From: an uncultured SAR324 cluster bacterium
Lineage (GTDB): Bacteria > SAR324 > NAC60-12
Assembly: GCA_905182865.1 (NCBI GenBank)
Contig: CAJJCY010000001.1
Location: forward strand, 62,001-126,000
Length of the DNA: 64,000 nt
Direction of reading: 5' to 3'
The notes under the pieces are model-generated. The model was not told the origin of the DNA. It saw only the letters and a program-made list of their open reading frames with translations, and made no database searches. Each line of letters begins with the position of its first letter. Position 1 is the first letter of the stretch. The translations under genes were made by a program, and so were the position numbers. Positions 46,845 to 56,741 of the stretch are shown in pieces.

Positions 46845-48407
46845 ATGCGAAAAAACATTTTATTCATCATGTGTGACCAATTACGGGCGGATTATCTCTC
46901 CTGCTATGGACATCCGTTTCTTGAAACGCCCAACATCGACCGACTTGCCGAGCGGGGAGTACGTTTTTCTAGTGCCTATTGCCAGGCCCCGCTCTGCGGC
47001 CCTTCGCGAGCAAGTTTTTACACCGGACGTTACCTTGCATCACACGGAGCTTTGGTCAACGCAGACCCGTTAAAATTAGGGGAACTATCTTTGGGCGATT
47101 ATCTTAAAAAAATCAATTATCGTACTGTTCTGGTTGGAAAGTCTGAAGCTAGAGCCAATCAGGATGCACTGGCTCGTTTGCGTATTGATCAACGCTCAAA
47201 TCTTGGTCAACGGCTGGCGCAAGGAGGATTTGAACATTATGAACATTTTGCTGGAATATATCCTGACGAGATTGTTCCCGATGATTTAGCTTACAATGAT
47301 TATTTACGTTCCAACGGATATGACGGTGAAAATCTTTGGGAAAGTTGGGCCAACAGTGCTTATGATGTTAACAGTAAGAAAGTCAGTGGTTGGCAAATGC
47401 GAAACGCAAATCTACCGGCAGCCGTCGCCGAAGAACATTCCGAAACTGCATTTACCACAGACCGCGCTCTGGAATTTTTGTCCGGAGTAGACCCAAATGA
47501 TCAATGGTGTTTGCATCTTAGTTACATCAAACCGCACTGGCCGTATCTAGTTCCGGCTCCGTACCATTCGCTTTACTGTAAAGATCAGATTTTACCTGTT
47601 GTTCGTAATCCAGACGAACTTCAAGCTCCGCATCCGGTATTTAAAGCATTCCATGAACAAACTTACAGCCAAAATTTTTCACGCGATGAAGTCCGGGAAC
47701 GTGTGATTCCAACCTATATGGGGCTGATCAAACAATGCGATGACCAATTAGGCGTTCTGTTGGATCCTTGGTTTGAAAATACAATCTTTGTTTTTACAGC
47801 AGATCATGGGGATTATTTGGGTGATCACTGGTTGGGGGAGAAAGACTTGTTTCACGAACCATCTGTCAGAATTCCGTTAATTGTTTGTGATCCGGAAACT
47901 GATGCAGAATCGACAAGGGGTACAGTGAATCACGAATTTGTGGAGTCTGTTGACATTGTGCCGACCATGGTTGAATTTGCCGGTGGCAATATATGCAAAC
48001 AGCGCATGGAAGGGCAATCACTGCTTCCCCTGACACGTGGAATTTTAGATCAGGACAATAAACGGGAATACACTATCAGTCAAATTGATTACAGCGATCG
48101 AGGTCCACGTGTATCGTTGAATTTGCATCCTTACGATTGCCGCGCCCACATGATTCGGACCAAGAACTGGAAATACATTTTACATGAAAAATTTAGTCCG
48201 CAACTTTTTGATCTGAAAAATGATCCGGAAGAATTTTATGATTTAGGAACTGATCCGGAATATCAAGCTGTGGGCAAGGAAATGCACGAACAGCTATTTA
48301 CCTGGTTCAGGGAGCGCTTGATTCGTACAGAAATGGAACATGATTTTCTGTTTGAAATGGGGGTTGAGAGGGATGAAAAGATGGGGATTTTGATCGGACA
48401 CTGGTGA
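46845..48407 (+). CDS. Sulfatase-superfamily hydrolase, phosphonate monoester hydrolase-like
   Basis: 520 residues. MRKNILFIMCDQLRADYLSC (metal ligands D11, Q12) and CGPSRASFYTGRY, where C51 in the CxPxR motif would be converted to formylglycine. LSYIKPHWPY, FTADHGDYLGDHWLGEKDLF and the VIPTYMGLIKQCDDQLG segment match the PMH/arylsulfatase group. No signal peptide, so cytoplasmic. PMHs hydrolyse phosphonate or phosphate monoesters and sulfates promiscuously; the natural substrate is unknown. No phn genes nearby. Confidence 0.85.
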   Translation: MRKNILFIMCDQLRADYLSCYGHPFLETPNIDRLAERGVRFSSAYCQAPLCGPSRASFYTGRYLASHGALVNADPLKLGELSLGDYLKKINYRTVLVGKSEARANQDALARLRIDQRSNLGQRLAQGGFEHYEHFAGIYPDEIVPDDLAYNDYLRSNGYDGENLWESWANSAYDVNSKKVSGWQMRNANLPAAVAEEHSETAFTTDRALEFLSGVDPNDQWCLHLSYIKPHWPYLVPAPYHSLYCKDQILPVVRNPDELQAPHPVFKAFHEQTYSQNFSRDEVRERVIPTYMGLIKQCDDQLGVLLDPWFENTIFVFTADHGDYLGDHWLGEKDLFHEPSVRIPLIVCDPETDAESTRGTVNHEFVESVDIVPTMVEFAGGNICKQRMEGQSLLPLTRGILDQDNKREYTISQIDYSDRGPRVSLNLHPYDCRAHMIRTKNWKYILHEKFSPQLFDLKNDPEEFYDLGTDPEYQAVGKEMHEQLFTWFRERLIRTEMEHDFLFEMGVERDEKMGILIGHW

Positions 48408-48458
48408 AAGGGATGTAAAATATGCTTACTTTACCAACCTAAAGTTATTCGTTCTAAA

Positions 48459-49238
48459 ATGAGATTAAAGGCCAAGTTTCATAAAAATCCAAAAGCATTC
48501 AAAGACAATTTTTCAACACAATCCAAAGCATATGCCGCTTATCGTCCTTTGTATCCTGAAACCCTTTTTCGCTACCTGGCTGGTGAATGCCGGGAACACA
48601 AACTGGCATGGGACGCTGGGACAGGAAATGGTCAGTCCGCACAAAAACTGGCTTTGTACTTTGATCAGGTTTATGCGACGGATGCAAGCTCCACCCAAAT
48701 TCTAAATGCTTTTCCTCTGAAAAACATCAGTTATGCTGTTGCCAACGAACAAGCTCCTGCACTCAAGCGACGTAGTGTTAATTTAATTACTGTGGCGCAG
48801 GCTCTTCACTGGTTTGATACTGAAGTTTTTTACGCAGAAGCCGAGCGGGTCCTAAAAAGATATGGCCTGCTTGCCTGCTGGTCCTACAAATTATTCAGGA
48901 TAAATCCGGCTGTTGACCGCGAAATTGATTGTTTGTATAAAGATATTTTAGGCAATTACTGGGATCCGGAACGTCGTTTGGTTGATACCGGCTACCGAAC
49001 ATTGTCTTTTCCATTTCGTGAATTTCGTGCTCCAAAAATTGAATTAATGTCGACATGGGATTTTGAAAATATGCTCGGTTTTCTCAGCAGTTGGTCTGCG
49101 GTGACAAATTATAAAAAACGCAAGGGAAGTGATCCGATTGCAGTTATATTGGATCGTTTAAAAGCAGTTTGGGGTGAACCTTTTGAAAAGAAAAATGTAA
49201 AGTGGCCGCTTTCAATTCGTGTTGGCCGCATCCGCTGA
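48459..49238 (+). CDS. Class I SAM-dependent methyltransferase
   Basis: 259 residues. FSTQSKAYAAYRPLYPETLF, then motif I AWDAGTGNGQSAQKLA, motif II VYATDASSTQI, and VNLITVAQALHWFD with GLLACWSYKL. This is the methyltransf_11 type seen in many small-molecule methyltransferases. Substrate not predictable. Confidence 0.87.
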   Translation: MRLKAKFHKNPKAFKDNFSTQSKAYAAYRPLYPETLFRYLAGECREHKLAWDAGTGNGQSAQKLALYFDQVYATDASSTQILNAFPLKNISYAVANEQAPALKRRSVNLITVAQALHWFDTEVFYAEAERVLKRYGLLACWSYKLFRINPAVDREIDCLYKDILGNYWDPERRLVDTGYRTLSFPFREFRAPKIELMSTWDFENMLGFLSSWSAVTNYKKRKGSDPIAVILDRLKAVWGEPFEKKNVKWPLSIRVGRIR

Positions 49239-49354
49239 AAATCATGTTTGTTAATTCTGTGGCAAATAATGGGAAGGATTTGATTGTGAGACCCGCATCA
49301 GCTAGACTTTAAACACGATAATGATTTGAAAAAACACAATATCTGAAAGGGAAA

Positions 49355-49699
49355 ATGAGCAAACAAATAAATTGGGGTTATTTCAGGAATGGTTGAACAT
49401 CCTGTAAGCGAGCGCAAGAGGTTCTTGACGCAAAAAATATTTCAGTAGAAACACGTGTTTTTGCCAACAAAGAAAAGATAAACAGCAAGGAAGCCTGGAA
49501 ACTGATGGAGTCTGCAAGTCTTATTTTAACCGGTAAAGGTAAAAAAAGGCAGGAGTGGAATCCTGCCTCTGATGACAAAGCAAATATTTTGAAAGATGTA
49601 ATTGGTCCGAGTGGAAACCTGCGTGCTCCAACCTGGAGAATTGGCAATGAATTTATTGTGGGCTTTAATCCTGAACTTTATGAAGAGGTCTTTGGCTAA
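49355..49699 (+). CDS. ArsC/Spx-like thioredoxin-fold selenoprotein with UxxC site
   Basis: From ATG 49355 (AAAGGG upstream) the frame reads MSKQINWGYFRNG, TGA at 49394-49396, TSCKRAQEVLDAKNISVETR, VFANKEKINSKEAWKLM, and continues open to the TAA at 49697-49699 (LRAPTWRIGNEFIVGFN near the end). Family members (arsenate-reductase-like, thioredoxin fold) have CxxC at this place, so TGA encodes the first redox residue: U-T-S-C. A SECIS-like hairpin follows. Total 114 residues with Sec at 14. A start at the internal ATG 49505 would lose the active site. argC follows with no gap (TAA-ATG). Role is probably thiol redox; arsenate is only one possibility. Confidence 0.88.
49412..49431 (+). promoter_or_regulatory. 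Bacterial SECIS hairpin of the ArsC-like gene
   Basis: GCG-CAAGA-GGT-TCTTG-A-CGC: a 5-bp stem with GGU loop, extended by GCG/CGC across one bulged A. The stem starts 15 bases after the TGA and the loop is 24 bases away. It has the same GGU loop as the selD hairpin, fitting SelB recognition. Confidence 0.8.
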
Positions 49700-50728
49700 A
49701 TGGTAAGAATTGGAATAATTGGAGCTGCGGGTTTGTCTGGACGTGAACTCCTGTATTTGCTGGAACGTCACGAAGAAGCTTCTGTTGAACTGCTGACTTC
49801 TAACAAGTTTCAAGGGAAGAAAGTCAATGAAGTTTTTCCGGAACTGACCGGTTACTCCCAGGTTTTTCAACCGAACGATATTGACGCCACTGGATGCGAT
49901 CTTGTTTTTCTTGCAATCCCCAACCAGGCCAGTTTGGAGCGGGTTCCAAACTTATTGGAACAGGGAGTAAGGGTTATTGATCTTTCCGGAGCATTCCGTT
50001 TACGGGACAAAGAGGTTTTTTCCAAATTTTATAAGCTATCACATTCTGCCCCGGAGTTACTGGAAGAAGCCGTATTCGGACTGCCGGAATATTTTAAAAG
50101 CGAAATTACCACAGCAAGACTTGTTGCAAATCCAGGATGTTATGCTACAGGTGCCTTGCTGGGTCTTTTGCCGTTGGGAGAGTTACTTGGTAAATTAGAT
50201 CGGCCGCCGATAATTGATGCAAAATCAGGGGTAAGTGGTGCAGGAGGCAGGGTTGAAGATGACGTGACTAACTTTGTAAGTGTCAATGAAAATTTCAAAG
50301 CCTACAAAGTTTTTTCACATCAGCACCAGCCAGAAATTCAGCAGTATTTGCAAGACCTAAGCCCGTATAGCTCGGATGTTATGGGAGAAATTATCCTGAC
50401 ACCGCATTTACTTCCGCTTAGCCGAGGAATTTTATCCACGATTTACCTCCATTTCCGCGAACCTGTTACTTCAAGTGATATTATGGAACGTTTTTCAATA
50501 TTTGCTGAGAGTCAGGAATTTGTTCACTTTTTGGAGAAAGGAGATTTGCCGGATTTAAGGATGACTGTATATTCTAACCGCTGCATGATTGGAGCAGAGA
50601 CTGATCAGTCCGGACAGAATTGTGTGATTGTCAGCAGCATCGATAATTTGGTCAAGGGTGCTTCAGGGCAGGCAATACAAAATATGAATCTGATGTTTGG
50701 TTTGGATGAAAAGCAGGGCCTGCTTTGA
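49700..50728 (+). CDS. argC: N-acetyl-gamma-glutamyl-phosphate reductase
   Basis: Third step of arginine synthesis. 342 residues. IGIIGAAGLSGRELLYLLER (NADP fold), VIDLSGAFRL, catalytic Cys in LVANPGCYATGALL, SGVSGAGGR, and HQHQPEIQQYL with the conserved His. Complete. Begins immediately after the ArsC-like selenoprotein stop, so they share a transcript. argG is elsewhere in the window (58280). Confidence 0.96.
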   Translation: MVRIGIIGAAGLSGRELLYLLERHEEASVELLTSNKFQGKKVNEVFPELTGYSQVFQPNDIDATGCDLVFLAIPNQASLERVPNLLEQGVRVIDLSGAFRLRDKEVFSKFYKLSHSAPELLEEAVFGLPEYFKSEITTARLVANPGCYATGALLGLLPLGELLGKLDRPPIIDAKSGVSGAGGRVEDDVTNFVSVNENFKAYKVFSHQHQPEIQQYLQDLSPYSSDVMGEIILTPHLLPLSRGILSTIYLHFREPVTSSDIMERFSIFAESQEFVHFLEKGDLPDLRMTVYSNRCMIGAETDQSGQNCVIVSSIDNLVKGASGQAIQNMNLMFGLDEKQGLL

Positions 50729-51625
50729 TCATTCTTCGTCGAGTTCATCTTCAGTAATTCGACGATCCTGCCCCATCAAATTTTCGAAATAACACATTTC
50801 CTTTAAACGGGAGTAAATGCGCTCACCCACACGTCTGTGAATGGTGTCGGCGATAAATTGTTCTGTTTCAGTTTTATCTCGACTACGGATTTGTTCTTTG
50901 AGTGTGTGTTCTTCCCTTTCAGTAAAATTGGTGGTGACCATTATAATTTGATTGCGGTTGTAGCGCTCTGAAATCAGCATGTCGAGAATGCCCAGTTCCC
51001 AGTCACTGTTTCGTCCTTTGCCCATATCGTCGATGATGAGGATATCAGTCTGCAAATGAGGCTCAATAATTTCCATATCTGATTTTCCGTCGGAATAACC
51101 CTGTCTTAATTCTGAAAGCAACTCTGCAAAACTTTGAAAAATGCAGGATATACCATGACCAATAGTACATTGATAGACAAAACCTGTCATTAGGTGTGTT
51201 TTTCCGGTACCGGGAGGTCCCATGAGAACCATGCCTTTCAGGTCTTCCGTGTCGTTTTGTAAATTATTTTTATTGCTCAATCGCTGTGGCAGGAGCCGGA
51301 AAATGCTTTCAAGTAAATCAAATACCATCTCGTTTCCTGAATCTCGATCTTGCGAATTCAGTCGACTGTTCAGGTAGCGACGGGGGATGCGGGCACTGTT
51401 ATAGAGCTGAACGCGTTTTTTGATTTGTTCACAGTCCGGGCATGTTATAGCAACATCACGTTGGAAACTGTCCTGCTCTACGAGGAAACCTGTCCCTTTG
51501 CAGGTTTTGCAGGGACTTGAAACGCAGTCACAAAGTCTGGCGTGAGCATATCGTTCGCGTGGACGAACGCTGATAAAAACTCTAGTGTTGTTGCAACGCA
51601 GGCAGTCAGGAACAGTTTTAGCCAT
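50729..51625 (-). CDS. DnaC/IstB-like AAA+ ATPase with zinc fingers
   Basis: 298 residues. N-terminal Cys-rich region (CLRCNN, CDCVSSPCKTCKGTG, CPDCEQ), about eight Cys forming zinc ribbons. AAA+ core: Walker A VLMGPPGTGKTHLM, Walker B DILIIDDMGKG, sensor VTTNFTERE, Arg finger region RRVGERIYSRL. This is the DnaC helicase-loader/IstB family in the Zn-finger form. Its stop directly abuts that of convergent argC. Confidence 0.88.
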   Translation of the reverse strand: MAKTVPDCLRCNNTRVFISVRPRERYAHARLCDCVSSPCKTCKGTGFLVEQDSFQRDVAITCPDCEQIKKRVQLYNSARIPRRYLNSRLNSQDRDSGNEMVFDLLESIFRLLPQRLSNKNNLQNDTEDLKGMVLMGPPGTGKTHLMTGFVYQCTIGHGISCIFQSFAELLSELRQGYSDGKSDMEIIEPHLQTDILIIDDMGKGRNSDWELGILDMLISERYNRNQIIMVTTNFTEREEHTLKEQIRSRDKTETEQFIADTIHRRVGERIYSRLKEMCYFENLMGQDRRITEDELDEE

Positions 51626-51822
51626 TGAATAATGTCTGAAATGGGTAGTAATAAAATAAAAAGATGTTTCTATGTTGGAGCAAGCTTCTCGAAGTGTCCA
51701 GAGAATTTCTACTTTAAGGTTTCAGATATTAGCTTTGTTGTACTAAAAATAATATAGCTTCGCAGAGCTAAAAAACGTATTTTATCCACAAAAACATAAT
51801 TCATAAATCAGGAAACAGAATA

Positions 51823-52857
51823 ATGTCTGTATTCAAAAATGATCGATTAAACCGTGTTCTCAATTACTTGCCTGTGGATCGGATACCCGTATGGATAATG
51901 CGTCAGGCCGGTCGAACAGATCCTGTATACAATCAACTTAGAAAAAATGACGGTCGTGCACTGGAAGAACTTTTTGCAGATCCTGAAATAGCTATCAAAA
52001 TTTCATTATTACCTAAACGTCTTGGAGTGGATGCAATCATCATGTTTCAGGATATTCTCACTCCACTCACTCCTGCAGGTGCAGGTTTTCGATTCGCTCC
52101 AGGACCGATTTTGGAAAAACCTGTTCGGACTTTCTCCCAGGTAAAAGCACTACGCACAGTTGATCCCGAAATACACTTGCAAACCGTTGCTCAAATTCTC
52201 AAAGGACTTAATGTTGAACTCAAGGGAGAATTGCCAGTTCTTGGTTTTGCAGGCTCGCCGATGTCACTTGCATTTTTTTTAATTGCGGGCAACAGTCCAA
52301 ATCGGAAAATTGAAGAAGTTTTAGCATTTGTTGAAGAACAACCTGCAATCACTGAAGCTTTACTGGAGTTTTTAACGGAAATGACGGTGGACTATATCAA
52401 CTTCCAAATGGCATCTGGAGCACATGCTGTTCAATTATTTGAGTCGTTTGCGGAGGTTATCCCACTAGAGATTTATAAAAAATTTGTTCAGCCGACACAT
52501 GAGAAAATTTTTAGTTCCCTGTCGCCAAATGCACACTCCATTTTGTTCACCAAAGAATCACCGCACATGGATTTGATGCTTCAAAGTGGTGCTTCAGTTT
52601 TGAGTGTTGGAAATTGTATTGATTTGGCTCAAGCCAAAATACGAGCTCCAAAAATGATTTTTCAAGGCAACGTTGATAATAAAATTTTGGCAGATGGTAC
52701 TAAGGAAGAAATCACCCAAGCAGTCCGGAAATGTTTTGAGCAAAGTGGACGAAAAAATCACATCCTTAACCTTAATCACGGTTTGCTGGAACGAACGCCG
52801 TATGAGAACGTTCAGCATTTTGTGGATGTAGCAAAGGAACTTGGAAGAGTTGAGTGA
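51823..52857 (+). CDS. hemE: Uroporphyrinogen decarboxylase
   Basis: 344 residues. PVWIMRQAGRTDPVYNQLRK (active-site Arg/RQAGR), IIMFQDILTPLTPAGAGFRF with the catalytic Asp, LGFAGSPMSLAFFLIAG, and HILNLNHGLLERTPYENVQH at the C-terminus. Converts uroporphyrinogen III to coproporphyrinogen III for heme. Complete. Confidence 0.96.
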   Translation: MSVFKNDRLNRVLNYLPVDRIPVWIMRQAGRTDPVYNQLRKNDGRALEELFADPEIAIKISLLPKRLGVDAIIMFQDILTPLTPAGAGFRFAPGPILEKPVRTFSQVKALRTVDPEIHLQTVAQILKGLNVELKGELPVLGFAGSPMSLAFFLIAGNSPNRKIEEVLAFVEEQPAITEALLEFLTEMTVDYINFQMASGAHAVQLFESFAEVIPLEIYKKFVQPTHEKIFSSLSPNAHSILFTKESPHMDLMLQSGASVLSVGNCIDLAQAKIRAPKMIFQGNVDNKILADGTKEEITQAVRKCFEQSGRKNHILNLNHGLLERTPYENVQHFVDVAKELGRVE

Positions 52858-52944
52858 GGTGGCTATATTTTTGAATTCACAAAAAATATTAAAAATAGTA
52901 TTGTTCCCCTTTTAGCGGAAAAATTTCTCGGCGAATGGAATCGA

Positions 52945-52967
52945 AAGGCGGGAGCGAGTCCCGCCTT
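52945..52967. terminator. Bidirectional hairpin between hemE and the 5'-nucleotidase remnant
   Basis: AAGGCGGGA-GCGAG-TCCCGCCTT, a 9-bp GC-rich stem with a 5-base loop, between two convergent genes. No strong U-tract, but its GC content in an AT-rich setting fits a shared terminator. Confidence 0.75.
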
Positions 52968-52981
52968 CAAATGACTTGTTC

Positions 52982-54464
52982 TTACTGAGCAACAATCCTT
53001 CCCTCAACTTTTGGTGAAACACTTCCTTTGGCTTTAATGTAATCCATCACCATGCTTGCTAGGAGTGTTGCTCCACTGGCATCGATGAGAACTTTGCCTT
53101 TTTTGAAAACTTGTATCCATCTCCACCGCCTGCGGCATAGTTGTTGGTTGCCACCGTATAAGTCCGCCCCTTATTTAGAGGCTGACGTCCTATTTTAGCT
53201 GAAACAACTACGAGCCCTGCTTTGGCTTTCGGGTTATAGGTAAAACTCATTCCTGAAACCTGAGGGAATCGTCCGGCGCCATTTTCACCTTGACTAACAC
53301 CATTTTCAAGAGCTCCCAGATTTGTGCTCCGTTAGTTGAGTTTGACACGACATTCCCGAAATGGAAGTTCAGTCATAATGCTCGCGTGATGATGTACCAG
53401 GAGCATAGATTTTCTTGGCCCGGATTCCTCCTCCATTTGCAAACCAATGTCTGCATCGACTCCGTCACGCATGGCATCAGCTATAAGGTTTCCAATTGCT
53501 GCTTCCTCTGTACGAACTGTTTTTTTACGACTGTCTAATTCTGTAATGTTTTGCCAATTTCAATGTCCAGTTCCTTGCTCAAAAATTTATCATACCCTTT
53601 GACTTTTGATGCAATTGTTGCATCTTCGGAGACATTTATTGTGTCAACAAAGCGCATGTCAGCTTCCCAACTAAATCGTTTTTTACCGCTCTTCATGTAG
53701 GATTTCATATGACATCCATCACGCCCACTTTTTCTGATCTTCTCCAGAATCCATCCAACGTGATTCCCGTTGTCCCAAGATATAATAGTGATCGTGTCCG
53801 GAAAGCAAAACATCCACTATGCCACTGTGCAATAAGTTCCATGTCTTCCACAAAATCAAGATGTGCCAAAGCGACTATTAGATTTGCACCCTGTCCTTTC
53901 AGTTCCTTGGCAAAGCTTTGCGCGTATCCAATACGGGAGAAAGTCATCCGTTCCTGCATTGGATATAACCTTTGTATTTGTAGTTATAAGTCCCATAATC
54001 CCAACACGGAATGGACCAACTTTACCATCGCAGTTCTTACAGTTCCATCTATAGGAAGTCCGATCTATATCTATGCATTGCTTGCAAGAACGGAAAGTTT
54101 GATTCCCAAACGCGTTCACGAAGTATTTTCCAGACCGAAATCCCATTCATGGTTTCCGAGAACCATATAGTCGACCCCACAGCATTTAGCATCTCTACGA
54201 CTCTTGCCTTTATCCATACTTGAGAGCAAGATGGAGAATATGCATCACCCGCATGAACAAAAATGAATGTTTGGCTCCAGCCTTTTCCTTTTGAACCACG
54301 CTTGCCAGCTTGGCATAATCCACCCCGTCCTTTTCTAGCAGGTAAATCGTAGTGATCACCGGTGAGGATGATCCGAAGTGTTGCTTTTCGTCTGCCATTG
54401 CAGTCAACGGTGCAAAAGCAATCAGACCCGAAATGAGTCCGGAAAATATAGTTTTTAGTCGCAT
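52982..54464 (-). pseudogene. 5'-nucleotidase/UshA-family metallophosphatase, broken by many frameshifts
   Basis: A signal peptide (MRLKTIFSGLISGLIAFAPL, TAMA-DE) is followed in alternating frames by TLRIILTGDHYDL, EKDGVDYAKLASVVQKEKA, FIFVHAGDAYSPS, NLIVALAHLDFVEDMELIAQ (metallophosphatase domain), and the C-terminal nucleotidase domain MSFTYNPKAKAGLVVVSAKI, YTVATNNYAAGGGDGYKF, LLASMVMDYIKAKGSVSP. At least six frame changes occur in about 1.5 kb. The family hydrolyses nucleotides or sugar-nucleotides in the periplasm. The high lesion density suggests a real pseudogene, or a very poor stretch of sequence. Confidence 0.72.
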
Positions 54465-54728
54465 AATCGTACCTTAATTGTTTTAGATTAAAAAAATTAC
54501 ACACGCTCTTGTTCTAATTACGAATCACGTGCAAACTTACCCATCAGTAATTGACGAGTATGAAACTTGATGAAAAATAAAAAGTTAACTCGATAAAATC
54601 TTACGAGTCTACCTTGTGTCAATGTTGTCTTTAAGCTACGATGTCGCAACGTACATTCACGAAACATTTTTCACCAAAATAATAGACTTTAATACTTACT
54701 CTAATTTTTGTAAGTTGCCAACAAAAAA

Positions 54729-56678
54729 ATGTCTAAATCTTCTTCAACCAAAAATAGTGTCAGAATTCTTCCTGAATCCTTAATCAATAAAATTGCCGCG
54801 GGTGAAGTTGTTGAACGGCCTGCCTCAGTGGTTAAGGAACTGCTTGAGAATGCAATTGATGCTGGAGCAACCGAGGTTCAGGTTAGCATTAAAAACGGTG
54901 GCAAGGATTTGATTTCCATTCTCGACAACGGTTGCGGAATGAACGAATCTGATGCTCAACTTGCTGTGGAAAGGCATGCAACGAGTAAAATTATTAATGA
55001 AGAGGATTTATTCCGTATCCGGACTTTAGGGTTTCGGGGGGAGGCACTGGCTTCAATTGCAGCTATTTCACATTTTGAGATTCTGACATGTAATGATGAA
55101 ACTCAGGGTGCAACCAGAATATTTATTAAAGGCGGCTACCTGGAACAAGTTGGAAAAATAGGTTTCCCGAAAGGTACGAAAGTCACTGTCGAACGTCTTT
55201 TTTACAATACACCTGCCCGCTTGAAATTTCTCAAAACCACTGCCACAGAACTTCAGCACATTCAGCAGCATCTGGTACAAAAGTCCCTGGCTTATCCGCA
55301 CATTCATTTCCGTCTAACACATAATCGGCAACTTCTGCTAAATCTTTCCGGAGGACAAGCTCTGGAAACTCGTATACAGCAGCTTTATGGTGAAGAGTTT
55401 AAGGAAATCTTGATGCCGGTTAAACATGAGGAAACATATCTACAGTTTTCCGGTCTCATTTCATTTCCTTCAAAACCAAAAGCTTGGGTAATGCTATTAT
55501 GAAATTAGCGGAACGTCAAATCTCCGTCAATCAATCACGGAATTTATGATGGTTATGGAACTTTTTTAGGCAAAGGACAGCATCCGGTTTTTTTCCTAAA
55601 TTTAAGAATAGACCCGACTGAAATTGATGTCAATGTACATCCGGCAAAGACAGAAATACGTTTCCGGAACAACCAGTTGGTTCACACCATTTTAGTAGAT
55701 CAAATTTCCCGTGCTCTTAAAGATTGTGCAAGCCGCAGGTTTTTTGGGCGTGAACATTCACATTCGCAAATGTCACGTACTGATGTGTCCGGACAAATTG
55801 AGTTACCAATGGAAAATCCTTTGACTATGGAAAGCCCGTCTTCCGGAAAGATGTTTTCAACAAACAAAAAACGTAACTCAGAAGCAAGGGACTTGCCGCC
55901 ACGAGGTTCGCTGAAATACAAAAAAACACAAATAATTTCAGTATTATCACAAGAAAATAATATTGCTGAAATTCGACCAATACAAGAAAAAACGCAGGAT
56001 TCAACTTCAACAACAACTTTGGAAACTCTGGACTACGCTCCGGGGAATCTTCCGGAAAACGAGATACGTAATCTCTTTCTAATTTTACCTCTGCCGTTGG
56101 TTCCCAAAAAAATAAGGGTGCTTGGTCAGTTCCGGAAGACATACATTATTGCGGAAAATGATGCGGGGTTGGTGCTTATTGAACAGCGAGCGCTCCACGA
56201 ACGTTTGATTTATGATACTTATGTGGAGTCACTGCAAAAAAAAGAAGTGAAGATTCAGACTTTTAAAATTTCACTTTTATTGGAACTGTCTCCTCAGGAA
56301 TCAGTGTTGCTGGAACAATCTTTAGTACCATTAGCCCTTTCCGGTTTTGCAGTCAGTCCATTTGGAGGGAGTACTTTTGCAGTAGATTCGATTCCGGAAT
56401 GTTTGAGTGAAGATCAAGTAGAAAAAGTGGTCAGGGAAATCCTTGATCGTCTGGCATTGTTTGGCAAGAGGGGGCAAAATGAAGAAATATTACGTGACGT
56501 CTGTCAAGTGGTTTCAGAGCAGGCATCTATGCCATATGAGCAGGAACTTGGGCAGTTTGAAATGGATTGTTTGCTGGCACAGTGGGAAGAATTGGACAGT
56601 CCGATGGCATCCATCAAAGACCTACCACTTCTAGTGGAATTTTCTCAACAAGAACTGGAAAAAAGGTTGAGGCGTTGA
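54729..56678 (+). CDS. mutL: DNA mismatch repair protein MutL, one or two indels
   Basis: N-terminal GHKL ATPase: GEVVERPASVVKELLENAID, ISILDNGCGM, IRTLGFRGEALASI, intact. The frame ends at 55500 (KAWVMLL), and MutL resumes as VKSPSINHGIYDGYGTF, FLNLRIDPTEIDVNVHPAKT. The stretch 55490-55540 is garbled, consistent with one or two indels. The C-terminal part runs to 56678. The endonuclease motif DQHA-x2-E-x4-E reads EQRALHERLIYD, so the metal site is degenerate; the C-P/H-G-R-P motif is also absent. Predicted non-endonuclease MutL of the E. coli kind. Overall about 650 residues. Confidence 0.93.
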
Positions 56679-56741
56679 TCGGGGTTATTTTCTTATTTGG
56701 AATTGACTTGAAACTGCAGGATGTTTAAATGGTAAAATAAC

